Part shown: one piece after another, positions 16,869-26,265 of the stretch
Layout of the letters: every line of letters starts with the position of its first letter
Position numbering within the stretch: position 1 is the stretch's first letter
NCBI RefSeq assembly: GCF_009688965.1
Contig: NZ_AP021875.1
Location: 806,001-870,000, forward strand
DNA: 64,000 bases
DNA from: Desulfosarcina widdelii
GTDB lineage: Bacteria > Desulfobacterota > Desulfobacteria > Desulfobacterales > Desulfosarcinaceae
Direction of reading: 5' to 3'
The notes under the pieces: model-generated
Seen by the model: the letters and a program-made list of their open reading frames with translations, nothing else
Told to the model about the DNA's origin: nothing
The model's database searches: none
Position numbers and translations under genes: made by a program

Positions 16869-17051
16869 ATGACCATCCTGAAAGCCATACCGGTTCTTGT
16901 GGCTGCATTTTTTCTCGGCAACTGGTTTCTGTCCGAAGTCAGAAAAGCCAAAATCGCCGGTAAACCGTGGTATGCCCCCTACTTGACAGTTCCAGGGATT
17001 TTGATTCTGATCGTCTTCATGATTCCCGTTTACCTTCGTTTTTTTCATTAG
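16869..17051 (+). CDS. Small inner-membrane protein
   Basis: The 60-residue protein has two predicted membrane helices, about residues 4-20 (LKAIPVLVAAFFLGNWFL) and 41-59 (TVPGILILIVFMIPVYLRFF), with a short basic loop between (EVRKAKIAGKPWY). CAAGGAGTTCCAACCTGCC precedes the ATG. It starts 32 bases after the previous gene and ends 14 bases before the helicase gene, so the three may be co-transcribed. No family is recognised. Confidence 0.6.
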   Translation: MTILKAIPVLVAAFFLGNWFLSEVRKAKIAGKPWYAPYLTVPGILILIVFMIPVYLRFFH

Positions 17052-17065
17052 GGCCGTTCGTGTCC

Positions 17066-18478
17066 ATGTCGACAGTCAAACATATCGCCGGTGAAGATGG
17101 ACTTGAGATCACCATCGACCGTTTCCTGAGGTTGAATCGTACGCCCGAGGCGCTTTTGTCCTCGCTGGTGGAGCGCTTCCAGATGGTCAACCCCAAATGG
17201 CTCGAAAACCATCGCATGGGGCGCTGGAATCGGGGAACCAAAAAAGTCCTTCGCTTTTACCATCGTTTCGGAAAGGACGGAATTCGGATTCCTCGCGGGT
17301 ATGCCCGCCAGTTGTTGCTGAGCTTAAAACGGGACAATCTCGGGTACCGGCTTAACGATCGCAGGCGGCTGCTGGCCGAGGTGAATTTCCAATTCTCCGG
17401 CACCCTGAAATCCTTTCAATCCGCTGCCGTCGAGCAGATGAAAAAAAAGGATTTCGGTACCCTGAGTGCACCCACGGGAAGCGGCAAAACCGTCATGGGG
17501 TTGGCGTTGATTGCCAGCCGGCGCCAGCCGACCGTGATCGTGGTCCACACCAAGGATCTGGCTTTCCAGTGGATCGAACGCATCGAACAATTCCTGGGCA
17601 TTCCTTCCGATGAAGTCGGGCTGATCGGCGCGGGCAAAAAAAAAATCGGCAACCGGATTACCGTGGCGCTGGTGCAGACCTTATACCGTTGCACCGACGA
17701 GATCGCCCCCCAAACCGGCCACATTGTGGTGGATGAATGCCATCGGACCCCCAGCCGCACCTTTACCGAAGCGGTAACGGCTTTTGACTGCCACTACATG
17801 CTGGGCCTCTCGGCGACCCCGTGGCGGCGGGACAAGCTGTCCAAACTGATTTTCTGGCATCTGGGAGATGTTCACCACGAGGTGGACAAGCAGGTACTGG
17901 AAGCCCGGGGGGATATCCTGAAGGCCGATGTGGTCGTTCGCATCACTTCGTTTACACCCTATTTCGATCCGGTTAACGACTATTCGCGAATGCTTTCCGA
18001 ACTGACAAGCGACGATGACCGCAACCGGCTCATCGCCGGGGACGTAGCCAAAGAGGTAGAATCCGGAAAAGGGGTTTGCCTGGTGCTCTCGGATCGCAAG
18101 AAGCATTGCGAAACCCTGCAGGGGATCCTGCGGTTCAAGTTCGGCGTCCACGGGGAACTGCTTACCGGCGATGTGAAAGACGAGGAGCGCCGTCAGGTGC
18201 TCGAGCGCCTTCAACAAGGCAAAGTCCAGGTGCTGATCGCCACGGGCCAATTGATCGGGGAGGGATTTGACTGCCCGGATCTGGCCACCCTGTTCATGGC
18301 AACACCCATCCGGTTCAGTGGACGGGTGATGCAGTACCTCGGTCGAATTTTAAGACCCGCCAAAGGAAAAGCCCATGCCCGGGTCTACGATTATGTGGAT
18401 GAACGGGTCCCGCCGCTGGTATCGGCCGCAAGGGCCAGGCAACGGGTGTATGGGAGCAGTGCCGGTGAAATTTTGTAA
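17066..18478 (+). CDS. DEAD/DEAH-box superfamily 2 helicase, XPB/Ssl2-like
   Basis: The 470-residue helicase has an N-terminal region of about 130 residues and then the full SF2 core. Walker A is APTGSGKTVMGLAL, motif II VDECHR (DECH form) and motif III LGLSATPWRRD. The second RecA domain holds LIATGQLIGEGFDCPDL and a motif VI segment MQYLGRILRP. The layout resembles short bacterial XPB-like DNA helicases acting in repair. The start is ATG 17066, with GTG 17060 as an alternative; further upstream the frame overlaps the small membrane protein gene. No nuclease domain is attached. Confidence 0.85.
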   Translation: MSTVKHIAGEDGLEITIDRFLRLNRTPEALLSSLVERFQMVNPKWLENHRMGRWNRGTKKVLRFYHRFGKDGIRIPRGYARQLLLSLKRDNLGYRLNDRRRLLAEVNFQFSGTLKSFQSAAVEQMKKKDFGTLSAPTGSGKTVMGLALIASRRQPTVIVVHTKDLAFQWIERIEQFLGIPSDEVGLIGAGKKKIGNRITVALVQTLYRCTDEIAPQTGHIVVDECHRTPSRTFTEAVTAFDCHYMLGLSATPWRRDKLSKLIFWHLGDVHHEVDKQVLEARGDILKADVVVRITSFTPYFDPVNDYSRMLSELTSDDDRNRLIAGDVAKEVESGKGVCLVLSDRKKHCETLQGILRFKFGVHGELLTGDVKDEERRQVLERLQQGKVQVLIATGQLIGEGFDCPDLATLFMATPIRFSGRVMQYLGRILRPAKGKAHARVYDYVDERVPPLVSAARARQRVYGSSAGEIL

Positions 18479-18812
18479 ACAAGCGTGGGATGCAGAAACC
18501 GTCGGATCTCACAGCAGTGATGGCAAAGCCTTTCCCCCGACAACTATGATCAGGGAGGAAAGATTCCCGCGGCCAGCCGGCGGAATCGACACGATTCGAC
18601 CGGCACCCGAAACGGGGTAGGGGGGCTGGTACCCGCTAAAACCATCTGCAATCCCACGCCTGTTTGCCGACAACGAAACCGCTGGCAGATGTGGATGGCT
18701 ACGGAACTGCTGGATCAGGGTATTTGCGCACAATGGATAAGATGCAAATCGAAAGGTACAGGTGTAAATTCACGTTAAAATGGGATGGGGACGCTGTCAA
18801 GCATTAAAGCTT
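18479..18812. other. Non-coding stretch without recognised features
   Basis: Between the helicase stop and the half repeat at 18813 I found no credible gene. A few short inverted repeats are visible, but no pattern I can assign to a known riboswitch or small RNA. Confidence 0.5.
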
Positions 18813-18848
18813 GACGGCGTCGTAAAAAGTCCGATATCTGCGTTACGC
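18813..18848. repeat. Half copy of palindromic repeat family A
   Basis: GACGGCGTCGTAAAAAGTCC and the following GATATCTGCGTTACGC match one arm of the complete family A elements at 20498 and 36355, in the orientation of the latter. No second arm is found before the cyclophilin gene end, so it is a truncated copy. Confidence 0.65.
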
Positions 18849-18881
18849 TTTGCTTCTCGTCAATACGGCCTATCCCGTCTT

Positions 18882-19466
18882 TTACCCGGCTATCAGGATT
18901 GCCTTTTCGATCACCACCGGTGTACCGGGAACATCGCGCATCCCCGCGCGGGATGTGGTCTTAACGTTCTCTATGGCCCGCACCACGTTCATGCCGTCCA
19001 CCACCCGGCCGAATACGCAGTAGCCCCAGCCTTTGGCCGACTTGGCGCGGTGGTCGAGAAAATCGTTGTCTTTCACGTTGATAAAAAACTGTGCACTGGC
19101 TGAGTGGGGATCGTTTGTCCGAGCCATGGCGATGGTGCCGGTACGGTTGGTCAGGCCGTTGTCAGCCTCGTTGCGAACGGGAGCACGCGTGGGTTTGCGC
19201 TGCATGTCGGCCGTGAAACCGCCCCCCTGGATCATGAATCCGGCGATGACCCGGTGAAAGATGGTACCGTCATAGTGGCCGTCTTTGACGTAGGCCAGGA
19301 AATTGGCCACGGTTTTTGGGGCGGCGGTGCGGTCCAATTCCAGTACGATGTCACCCATGCTGGTGGTCAGCTTGACTTGGGGCTTTGTTTCATCGGCAAA
19401 GGAGGGGCCGATGCCCGTAAATCCAAGGGACAGAAAAAGAACAACCAGAACGATCCAGCGTCGCAT
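18882..19466 (-). CDS. Exported cyclophilin-type peptidyl-prolyl isomerase
   Basis: The N-terminal signal peptide ([20 protein letters not shown], cleavage near SFADE) directs this 194-residue protein to the periplasm. The cyclophilin domain follows, with [13 protein letters not shown] (catalytic Arg and Phe), [24 protein letters not shown] and [11 protein letters not shown]. It catalyses cis-trans isomerisation of Xaa-Pro bonds and assists folding of exported proteins. It ends close to the half repeat at 18813. The radical SAM gene lies 21 bases upstream on the same strand. Confidence 0.93.
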   Translation of the reverse strand: MRRWIVLVVLFLSLGFTGIGPSFADETKPQVKLTTSMGDIVLELDRTAAPKTVANFLAYVKDGHYDGTIFHRVIAGFMIQGGGFTADMQRKPTRAPVRNEADNGLTNRTGTIAMARTNDPHSASAQFFINVKDNDFLDHRAKSAKGWGYCVFGRVVDGMNVVRAIENVKTTSRAGMRDVPGTPVVIEKAILIAG

Positions 19467-19487
19467 AACGACCTCTCTTGAAAATGT

Positions 19488-20426
19488 TTACCACAATTGA
19501 AACACCCGCCGCGGCTTGTCCAACCGGCGGATGCCTGCCGCTTTGGTCGCACGCACCGCCTCTTCGTATTCCAGGGGCGACAGGGCGGACGCCAGTTCCG
19601 GCATCTCTTTGGCCCGGCCGCAGGGCCGATACTGGGCCATGACATTGACATAGGTGTTGGCAGAAACCCGGTCGGCGATAAACTGCATGATTTTGGCCGT
19701 TCCGGCCAGACCGCCGGGCAGCACCAGATGCCGCACCAAAACCCCCTTGTAGGCCAATTCGCTCTCCCGGTCAATCTGCAAATCGCCGACCTGGCGATGC
19801 ATTTCCACCAGCGCCTGTCGGGCCACCTCGGGATAGTCCGGGGCGTTGCAGGTGTCCTTGGCCGTTGTCGAATCCCAGAATTTGAAATCGGGCATGTAGA
19901 TGTCCACGATTCCCTCCAGCATCCGCAAGGTTTCCACCCGATCATAGCCCCCGCAATTGTAGACCAGCGGAACGCTCAGTCCCTGACGGGCGGCGATGAG
20001 CAGGGCCGACAGGATCTGGGGAACCACATGGGTGGGGGTGACGAAGTTGATGTTGTGGCAGCCGGACTGCTGCAGGTCCAGCATGATGGCTGCCAGTTGT
20101 TCGTCATCCAGTTCACGGCCTTCGCCAAGATGGCTGATTTCGAAATTCTGACAGAAGTTGCACAGCAGATTGCAATGGCTGAAAAAGATGGTGCCCGACC
20201 CGTTGCGTCCCACCAAGGGCACCTCTTCCCCGAAGTGGGCGTTGTAGGATGCCACTTTGGCCGAGCGTCCGGTTTTACAGATTCCGGTTTCCCCGGCGGT
20301 CCGGTCCACGGAGCACTTTCGGGGGCACAGTGTGCAGTTGGCCAGTTCGGCAAGGGCCTGTTCTGCACGACGCTGGAGCGTGCCGTCCTCCAGGGCATTT
20401 AAATAGGAGGGGGCGGGTAGCGCCAT
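19488..20426 (-). CDS. PflA-like radical SAM protein (PflX type)
   Basis: The radical SAM motif is C85-x3-C89-x2-C92 (CNLLCNFC). Before it lies a Cys-rich N-terminal segment with C31, C34, C38 and C50 (CTLCPRKC), probably a second metal or FeS site, as in the putative pyruvate formate-lyase activating protein family. VGRNGSGTIFFSHC and GVLVRHLVLPG are also characteristic. The physiological target of this subfamily is not established, and no glycyl radical enzyme is encoded nearby. GGAGAAGGCCGT precedes the ATG. Confidence 0.85.
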   Translation of the reverse strand: MALPAPSYLNALEDGTLQRRAEQALAELANCTLCPRKCSVDRTAGETGICKTGRSAKVASYNAHFGEEVPLVGRNGSGTIFFSHCNLLCNFCQNFEISHLGEGRELDDEQLAAIMLDLQQSGCHNINFVTPTHVVPQILSALLIAARQGLSVPLVYNCGGYDRVETLRMLEGIVDIYMPDFKFWDSTTAKDTCNAPDYPEVARQALVEMHRQVGDLQIDRESELAYKGVLVRHLVLPGGLAGTAKIMQFIADRVSANTYVNVMAQYRPCGRAKEMPELASALSPLEYEEAVRATKAAGIRRLDKPRRVFQLW

Positions 20427-20497
20427 ACGGCCTTCTCCTTTTTTCCTGCTGATACAAAGTGTTTCGATTTAACGCTTTCCCAAACAACCATTTTCAG

Positions 20498-20622
20498 GAC
20501 GACTTCGTAAAAGGTCCGAGATCAAGGCTTGCGAATCCCGAGGAGCGAGGCGTACCTGAACGTACTCCGCAGTGACGAGGGATGAAGCGTAACGAAGATA
20601 TCGGATCTTTTACGAAGTCGTC
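20498..20622. repeat. Palindromic repeat family A, complete copy 1
   Basis: The 125-base element is bounded by exact 16-base inverted repeats (GACGACTTCGTAAAAG and its complement) and has an interior shared with the copy at 36355-36478, for example GATCAAGGCTTGCGAATCC. It has no coding capacity and lies between two genes on the minus strand, so it looks like a MITE- or REP-type intergenic element. Confidence 0.75.
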
Positions 20623-20625
20623 AGC

Positions 20626-21624
20626 TTAGCTTTGCAGCATTTTGGCCAACTGACTGACGCTCCTGGCGCGGCCGACCACGACCAGGGTGTCGTCGGTTTC
20701 GATGCGCGTATCGGCTTTGGGATTGAAGATCATCGATCCATCGGCTTTCTTGATGGTCAAAATGATCAGGTCCAACTGCTGCCGGATGCCCGAATTTTTC
20801 AACTCGACATTCAGCAGACGGGAGGTGCTGTGCACCAGAATTTCCTCCACCTGGATATCGGTGCTGTCGTCGGTGAAGGCCAGTTCCAGGAATTTGATCA
20901 CCGTGGGTCGCAAAATGGCATGGGCCATGCGACGGGCGCCTAAATCGTAGGGCGAGATCACCTTCCCAGCACCGGCGGCCTGCAGCGTTCGTTTGGCCGT
21001 GTTCTGGATGGCCCGAGCCACGACGAAAAGATCGGGATTGAGCTGTTTGGCGATCAGCGTCAGAAAAACATTGTCCGAATCGGTAGCCACGGCGGTGACC
21101 AGACCCTTGGCCCGCTTGATACCGGCTTTGATCAGCAGATTTTCATCCGTGGCTTCGCCGATCAGGTAGAGCACGCCGTCTTCGTCCATCTTCTCCTGTC
21201 GATCGAGATTTTTTTCGATGATGACCACATCGAGGTACCGTTCGGTTAGATAACGGGACAGCACCCGGCCGATGCGGCCGTATCCGCAGATGATATAATG
21301 ATTTTTGAGCTTGGCGATCTGGATTTCCAATTTACGTCTCCCGAGAATGACACGAAGGCGGTCTTCGACCAGAAATTGCACGATCAGGCCGACGACATAC
21401 ATGAAGTAGCCCACCCCCATGACGATCAGGAACATGGTAAAGGCACGGCCGGTGTCGCTGACCTGGTGTACCTCGCCGTAACCGACGGTGGCCATGGTGA
21501 TGATGGTCATGTACAAGGCATCGTCAAAAGGCCAGCCCTCGATAACCATGTACCCGCCGGTACCGAAAAAAACGAGTGCAACGGTCAGGACTATGGTCAG
21601 GGTGAAGCGCTTTTGCCGTTCCAT
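20626..21624 (-). CDS. TrkA-domain potassium channel (MthK-like)
   Basis: The 332-residue protein has two membrane helices (about residues 8-28 and 60-85) with the K+ selectivity filter TVGYG at 46-50. A RCK/TrkA-N Rossmann domain follows (GYGRIG at 114-119, IIEKN) and a TrkA-C domain forms the C terminus. This matches prokaryotic 2TM potassium channels gated by cytosolic ligands such as Ca2+ or nucleotides. The gene stops next to the family A repeat. No clear RBS precedes the ATG. Confidence 0.92.
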   Translation of the reverse strand: MERQKRFTLTIVLTVALVFFGTGGYMVIEGWPFDDALYMTIITMATVGYGEVHQVSDTGRAFTMFLIVMGVGYFMYVVGLIVQFLVEDRLRVILGRRKLEIQIAKLKNHYIICGYGRIGRVLSRYLTERYLDVVIIEKNLDRQEKMDEDGVLYLIGEATDENLLIKAGIKRAKGLVTAVATDSDNVFLTLIAKQLNPDLFVVARAIQNTAKRTLQAAGAGKVISPYDLGARRMAHAILRPTVIKFLELAFTDDSTDIQVEEILVHSTSRLLNVELKNSGIRQQLDLIILTIKKADGSMIFNPKADTRIETDDTLVVVGRARSVSQLAKMLQS

Positions 21625-21799
21625 GGCTTAAAATGGTGTCCTTTGCCGTACGAAACGGCGTGCGGGGTATGGGGACCTGCTGCAAACCTGCTTGATTTAC
21701 ACGGTTGCTGAGACTATAAAAAAACCTCGGGTGCGTGTCAACTGCCAAAACGATGCAACCCCTTTTTATTAAATAGAATTTCATTCAAACGAGGAGCCT

Positions 21800-22714
21800 G
21801 TGAATCGTTCGCCCGACACGATGTCTTCTGATGATGCACTGATTGAAGCCATCCGGATCGAAAAGCGCTACCGGCAGGTTCGTGCCGTGGACGGCGTCAG
21901 CCTCGCCATCGGTCGGGGAAGCTGTTTTGGTCTGCTGGGTCCCAACGGTGCGGGCAAGACTACTCTCATCGAAATTATCGAAGACATCATCGCCCCTACC
22001 GCAGGAACCGTTCTTTACAAAGGCCGTCCGCGTTCGTTCCAGTTCCGGCAGGAGGTGGGGATCATGTTTCAGCAGACGGCGCTGCTTTCCTTTTTGACCG
22101 TTGCCGAAACCCTGGAAACGTTCGGACGGCTCTACGACAGCACCGACGATGTCGAAACGTTGATCCGCACCTGCCATCTGGAGGATGTCAAAGATCGGCC
22201 CAACGACAAAATCTCAGGGGGCCAGAAGCAGCGGCTGCTGCTGGCCCTGGCGCTGCTTAACCGGCCCGAACTGGTATTTCTGGACGAGCCTTCCACCGGA
22301 CTGGATCCCCAGGCCCGACACAACCTCTGGAATATTATCCGCCGCGTAAAAGAGCAGGGCAAAACCATCGTTTTGACCACTCATTACATGGAAGAGGCGG
22401 AAAAGCTCTGCGACGACATCGCCATCATGGACAAGGGCAAGGTCATTGCCCGGGGGGCGCCCGAAAAATTGATTCACGAGCACTGCCGACGGGCGACGCT
22501 GGCCGTTCCCAAGGATCGCATCGGCGCAAACCGGCACAAGTTTTCCGGATTCAGCCGTGAACGCGGCGATAAGATTCTATTTCGAACCGAAGACGTCAAC
22601 GGATTTATACAGAAATTGTTGGCCGAGGGAGTAGATTTGAGCGGGGTGAACCTGACCACCCCCAACCTGGAAGATGTCTTCTTGAAACTTACCGGCCGAA
22701 GCCTGCGGGAATGA
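21800..22714 (+). CDS. ABC-2 type exporter, ATP-binding protein
   Basis: Walker A GPNGAGKT is at residues 47-54, the Q loop sits in VGIMFQQTAL, the signature reads ISGGQKQR instead of LSGGQ, and Walker B with the D loop is LVFLDEPSTGLD. The C-terminal region of about 80 residues is typical of DrrA/NodI-type subunits. The start is GTG 21800 after GAGGAGCCT. The gene is followed without spacing by its permease, together forming an efflux system of unknown substrate (drug, polysaccharide or lipid). Confidence 0.92.
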   Translation: MNRSPDTMSSDDALIEAIRIEKRYRQVRAVDGVSLAIGRGSCFGLLGPNGAGKTTLIEIIEDIIAPTAGTVLYKGRPRSFQFRQEVGIMFQQTALLSFLTVAETLETFGRLYDSTDDVETLIRTCHLEDVKDRPNDKISGGQKQRLLLALALLNRPELVFLDEPSTGLDPQARHNLWNIIRRVKEQGKTIVLTTHYMEEAEKLCDDIAIMDKGKVIARGAPEKLIHEHCRRATLAVPKDRIGANRHKFSGFSRERGDKILFRTEDVNGFIQKLLAEGVDLSGVNLTTPNLEDVFLKLTGRSLRE

Positions 22715-22726
22715 TTGGATTTACGA

Positions 22727-23779
22727 ATGCGCTTTAAAAGAATGTGGGCCATGTTCAGGGCCAGAAACAGGGAATTTTTCCGGGATCGGGAGGCTTTCGG
22801 CTGGAATTTTCTGTTTCCTTTCCTGATCATTATCGGTTTTTCGCTGGTTTTCAAAGGCGATTACAAAGCCCAGTTCAAGGTCGGCGTGTTTCCTGTGCCG
22901 TCCGGCACAGCGGCCGGCAAGGCTGCCGACAACCTTCCCGCTTCCTTTTCCGGATTCGAAGCGGTCACCCTGGTTGGGTTCGAAGACGGCGACCAGGGAC
23001 TGGAAAAATTGAAGCACCATAAAATCGACCTGCTGGTTCATGCCGGCACCGATCCGATACGCTATTGGGTCAGCGACGCCTCCCCTTCCGGGGCTATCGT
23101 GGAAAGGCTTTTAAAAGAGGCCGCGGAGCCGGGCGACGGAATGCTGCACCTGGAGAAAAAAGATATTCAGGGTGTTCCCATCCGCTACATCGACTGGCTG
23201 TTTCCGGGGATCCTGGGCATGAACATGATGTTCAGCGCCCTGTACGGCGTCGGCTGGGTGGTGGTTCGCTATCGCAAAAACGGGGTGCTCAAGCGGCTCA
23301 AGGCCACCCCTGTAACCGCCCTGGAATACCTGAGCGCACAGATGCTCTCGCGGATTTTCGTGTTGATGTTCACCCTAGTGATCGTCTGGGTTGGTTGTGA
23401 CCTGATTCTGGATTTTACCGTCTACGGCAGTCTGGTCGACATGTTCGCAATTTTTCTTTTAGGCAGCGCCTGCATGACCGCCCTGGGGCTGATCATCGCC
23501 TCTCGTGGCACCAGCGAAGAGTTTGCCAACGGAATCCTAAATTTCATCTGCTGGCCCATGATGTTTCTTTCAGAGGTGTGGTTTTCCATCGAGGGGGCTC
23601 CGCATTGGCTGAAGGCCGCAGCCAAGATTTTTCCGCTGACACACCTGCTGAATGCGGCCAGGAAGATCATGAACGAGGGCGCCGGACTGTCGGCGGTGCT
23701 TCCGGAGATTGCGATCCTTTCCGCCATGACCGTGGGGTTTCTGGCGGTGGGCGCTGCGCTGTTTTCCTGGAACAAGTGA
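22727..23779 (+). CDS. ABC-2 type exporter, permease
   Basis: The product has one N-terminal helix (FGWNFLFPFLIIIGFSLVF), a periplasmic domain of about 130 residues, and five C-terminal helices starting at LFPGILGMNMMFSALYGVG, the usual ABC-2 membrane layout. It partners the ATPase encoded immediately upstream. ATG 22727 is chosen; TTG 22715, directly after the ATPase stop, is in frame and would add four residues. Confidence 0.9.
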   Translation: MRFKRMWAMFRARNREFFRDREAFGWNFLFPFLIIIGFSLVFKGDYKAQFKVGVFPVPSGTAAGKAADNLPASFSGFEAVTLVGFEDGDQGLEKLKHHKIDLLVHAGTDPIRYWVSDASPSGAIVERLLKEAAEPGDGMLHLEKKDIQGVPIRYIDWLFPGILGMNMMFSALYGVGWVVVRYRKNGVLKRLKATPVTALEYLSAQMLSRIFVLMFTLVIVWVGCDLILDFTVYGSLVDMFAIFLLGSACMTALGLIIASRGTSEEFANGILNFICWPMMFLSEVWFSIEGAPHWLKAAAKIFPLTHLLNAARKIMNEGAGLSAVLPEIAILSAMTVGFLAVGAALFSWNK

Positions 23780-23796
23780 TAGCTTGAATTCTCCGA

Positions 23797-24438
23797 CTAT
23801 TTGTCGAATGCGGTCTGCAAGGCCTCGGGATGCCGGATACACGCCTGTGCTCCCGATGCTTCCAGCTCGTCCCGCGTTCCGTATCCCCATAAGACCCCGA
23901 TTCTAAAAATACCGTTGGATTTCGCGCCGATCATGTCGTGCCTGCGGTCTCCAATCATAATGGTTTCCGCTGGGGCGATCCCTTCGCTTTGGAGTAAATG
24001 GGCCAGCAGATCGGCCTTGTCGCTGTTCGTACCATTTAATTCGCTGCCATGAACGGCCCTGAAGTATTGCCCCAAACCAAAATGTTCGATAATCCGCTCT
24101 GCGAAAATCGTTGGCTTGGATGTGGCCACATAAAGGATGTGTCCAGCATCCCGAAGCGTCACCAGCGCTTCCGGGATGTCTTTATAGATTTCGTTTTCGA
24201 AGAGGCCGACGGTGCCGAACCGTTCCCGATAGATGGAGATGGCAGCCTGGATGAGATTTTCGTCATCGGTTTTAAGCAGTTTGGCGAAACTGTTTTTAAG
24301 TGGCGGCCCGATACACCATCGCAGATCCGTTTGGTGATGAACGGGCCGGCCAAGCGTTTTGAGGGCATGGCAAATGGATTTGGCGATTCCCTGATAAGGA
24401 TTCGTCAGTGTGCCGTCTAAATCAAACAATAGGTTCAT
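23797..24438 (-). CDS. HAD-superfamily hydrolase, phosphoglycolate phosphatase-like
   Basis: HAD motif I FDLDGTLT (nucleophile D6, acid D8) opens the protein. Motif II lies in LYVATSKP, the motif III Lys in SDKADLL, and motif IV is MIGDRRHDMIGA. A C1-type cap (about residues 15-80) and the 213-residue length fit the Gph/PpaX group, which hydrolyses small phosphate esters. The exact substrate cannot be read from sequence. AAAGAGGCGCC precedes the ATG. It converges with the ABC permease gene. Confidence 0.85.
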   Translation of the reverse strand: MNLLFDLDGTLTNPYQGIAKSICHALKTLGRPVHHQTDLRWCIGPPLKNSFAKLLKTDDENLIQAAISIYRERFGTVGLFENEIYKDIPEALVTLRDAGHILYVATSKPTIFAERIIEHFGLGQYFRAVHGSELNGTNSDKADLLAHLLQSEGIAPAETIMIGDRRHDMIGAKSNGIFRIGVLWGYGTRDELEASGAQACIRHPEALQTAFDK

Positions 24439-24478
24439 GGCGCCTCTTTATGTGACGTTGTCCATAAAATCATAAATT

Positions 24479-24877
24479 ATGGAGGATATCGATCACTTCA
24501 AGGGAATTAATCACGAATACGGACGCATCGAGGTAGACAACGTCATTCGCCATATCGTTGGGTGCATGCGGACGAAGCTTCGCAGTACCGACCGGCTGGC
24601 CCGATATGGTGGGGAGGAGTTCGTCGTGATTCTGCCGGAGACACCCCCGCAAGGAGCAATACAAGCCGCGGAAATAATCCGCAGAAACATTGCCAAAGCG
24701 TCGCTTGAAATAGGACCTGACCGTTCCCTCAAGGTCACCGCCAGCGCCGGAGTGGCTGGTTATAATGTGTTGCCCGATGATATCGGGCTTGAAGAATTGC
24801 TGAGGCTGGCCGACGACGCTCTGTACAAAGCAAAGGAGGCGGGCAGAAATCGGGTTGTTGCAGCTGGAGGAGCATGA
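24479..24877 (+). pseudogene. N-terminally truncated GGDEF domain (diguanylate cyclase remnant)
   Basis: The 132-residue frame encodes the last three quarters of a GGDEF domain. The active-site motif GGEEF is at 44-48 and the inhibitory RxxD site (RSTD, 36-39) stands exactly five residues before it. The domain start (LTGLxNRR) and the first beta strand are missing, with an in-frame stop two codons upstream. Metal-binding NDxxGHxxGD has decayed to NHEYGRIEVD. No sensor domain is attached. It is more likely a decaying fragment than an active cyclase, although c-di-GMP binding at the I-site remains possible. Confidence 0.65.
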
Positions 24878-24879
24878 TC

Positions 24880-26253
24880 TTAATTGACCAGGCTGTGAAT
24901 GGGCGACGGAATCAGCCCGCCGCGACTGAGAAAACGGTTTTCTCCCGTGGCGTTGTTGACCGGCATGATAATGGATTCGCCCAGCAGACCGCCGAAAAAG
25001 GCGTGGTCGCCGGCCTTTTTCCCCGGTACGGGAATAATGCGGGTGGCGGTGGTTTTCTTGTTGATGACCCCGATGGCCATTTCGTCGGCGATGATGGCAG
25101 CCAGGGTTTCTTCGCTGGTGTCGCCGGGAATGGCCACCATGTCCAGACCCACCGAACAGACGCAGGTCATGGCCTCCAGCTTTTCAATGGACAGGTACCC
25201 CTCGGCGGCCGCCCGGGAGATGTTCAGATCCTCGCTCACCGGGATAAAGGCACCGCTGAGCCCGCCGACTTTGGAACTGGCAAAAGCGCCGCCCTTTTTA
25301 ACGGCGTCGTTCAACATGGCCAGGGCAACGGTGCTTCCGGGAACGCCGATGGCGGCCAGGCCCAGGCTCTGGAAGATTTCCCCCACGCTGTCACCCACGT
25401 TGGGGGTCGGCGCCAGGGAAAGATCGACGACACCGAATGCAATGCCCAACCGCTGGGCCACTTCCCGGCCGATCAGTTCACCGACGCGGGTGACCTTGTA
25501 GGCCGTATTTTTTATGATGTCGGCAAGTTGTCCCAGGTTAAGGTTCGGGTTGGCCGTTACAGCCCGGTCGATGGCGTTTTTCACCACACCCGGCCCGCTG
25601 ACGCCCACATTGATTACCGCGTCGGCCTCTCCGATTCCGAGGTAGGCGCCGGCCATGAAGGGGATATCCTGGGGGATGTTGGCAAACACGCACAGCTTGG
25701 CGCAGGCCAGACCATCGCTATCGGCGGTCAGGCGGGCGGCCTCCTTGATTTTCCGGCCCATGAGCAGGACGGCATCCATGTTGATGCCCGCACGGGTGGA
25801 GGCCACGTTGACCGACGCACAGACCCGCTGGGTGTCGGTCAAGGCTCGGGGCAGGGCGTCGATCAGGGCGCGGTCGCCTTTGGCCATTCCTTTTTCAACC
25901 AGGGCGCTGAACCCGCCGATGAAATCCACGCCGGTATCGGTGGCCGCCTCGTTCAGGGCCTTGGCCACCTCCAGCATCTGCTCGGCATTGAAGGGGGCGC
26001 CGGCAACGGCCATGGGGCTGACTGAAATGCGTTTATTGACCACCGGGATGCCGTATTTGTCGCCCACCTCGTCGCAGATCCGCACCAGATCCCGGGCCGC
26101 GGTGGTAATGCGGGTGTAGATGTTTTCCGTAAAACGCCCGATGTCGTCGCTGGCGCAATCCAGCAGGTTGAGACCCAGGGTCACGGTGCGTACATCCAGG
26201 TTTTCGTGTTTCAGCATCTCCACGACGGAGAGAATTTCACTATCGGTAAACAT
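24880..26253 (-). CDS. UPF0210 (DUF711) family protein
   Basis: The 457-residue product matches the UPF0210 family along its whole length (FTENIYTRITTAARDLVRIC at the start, NVGVSGPGVVKNAID, SLAPTPNVGDSVGEIFQ, VPGKKAGDHAFFGGLLG). The family is widespread, soluble and of unknown biochemistry. The gene follows the ACT-domain gene with 12 bases between them, a pairing conserved in many bacteria and archaea, so the ACT protein is likely its regulator. Start at ATG 26253. Confidence 0.88.
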   Translation of the reverse strand: MFTDSEILSVVEMLKHENLDVRTVTLGLNLLDCASDDIGRFTENIYTRITTAARDLVRICDEVGDKYGIPVVNKRISVSPMAVAGAPFNAEQMLEVAKALNEAATDTGVDFIGGFSALVEKGMAKGDRALIDALPRALTDTQRVCASVNVASTRAGINMDAVLLMGRKIKEAARLTADSDGLACAKLCVFANIPQDIPFMAGAYLGIGEADAVINVGVSGPGVVKNAIDRAVTANPNLNLGQLADIIKNTAYKVTRVGELIGREVAQRLGIAFGVVDLSLAPTPNVGDSVGEIFQSLGLAAIGVPGSTVALAMLNDAVKKGGAFASSKVGGLSGAFIPVSEDLNISRAAAEGYLSIEKLEAMTCVCSVGLDMVAIPGDTSEETLAAIIADEMAIGVINKKTTATRIIPVPGKKAGDHAFFGGLLGESIIMPVNNATGENRFLSRGGLIPSPIHSLVN

Positions 26254-26265
26254 GGCAAGTTGTCC

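Noticed and set aside
18479..18812. Possible riboswitch or small RNA after the helicase gene
   Set aside because: I compared the sequence by eye with cobalamin, c-di-GMP and glycine riboswitch cores and found no consistent match.
24874..26025. Plus-strand frame of 383 codons opposite the UPF0210 gene
   Set aside because: The minus-strand product matches UPF0210 end to end, so the plus-strand frame is a shadow.
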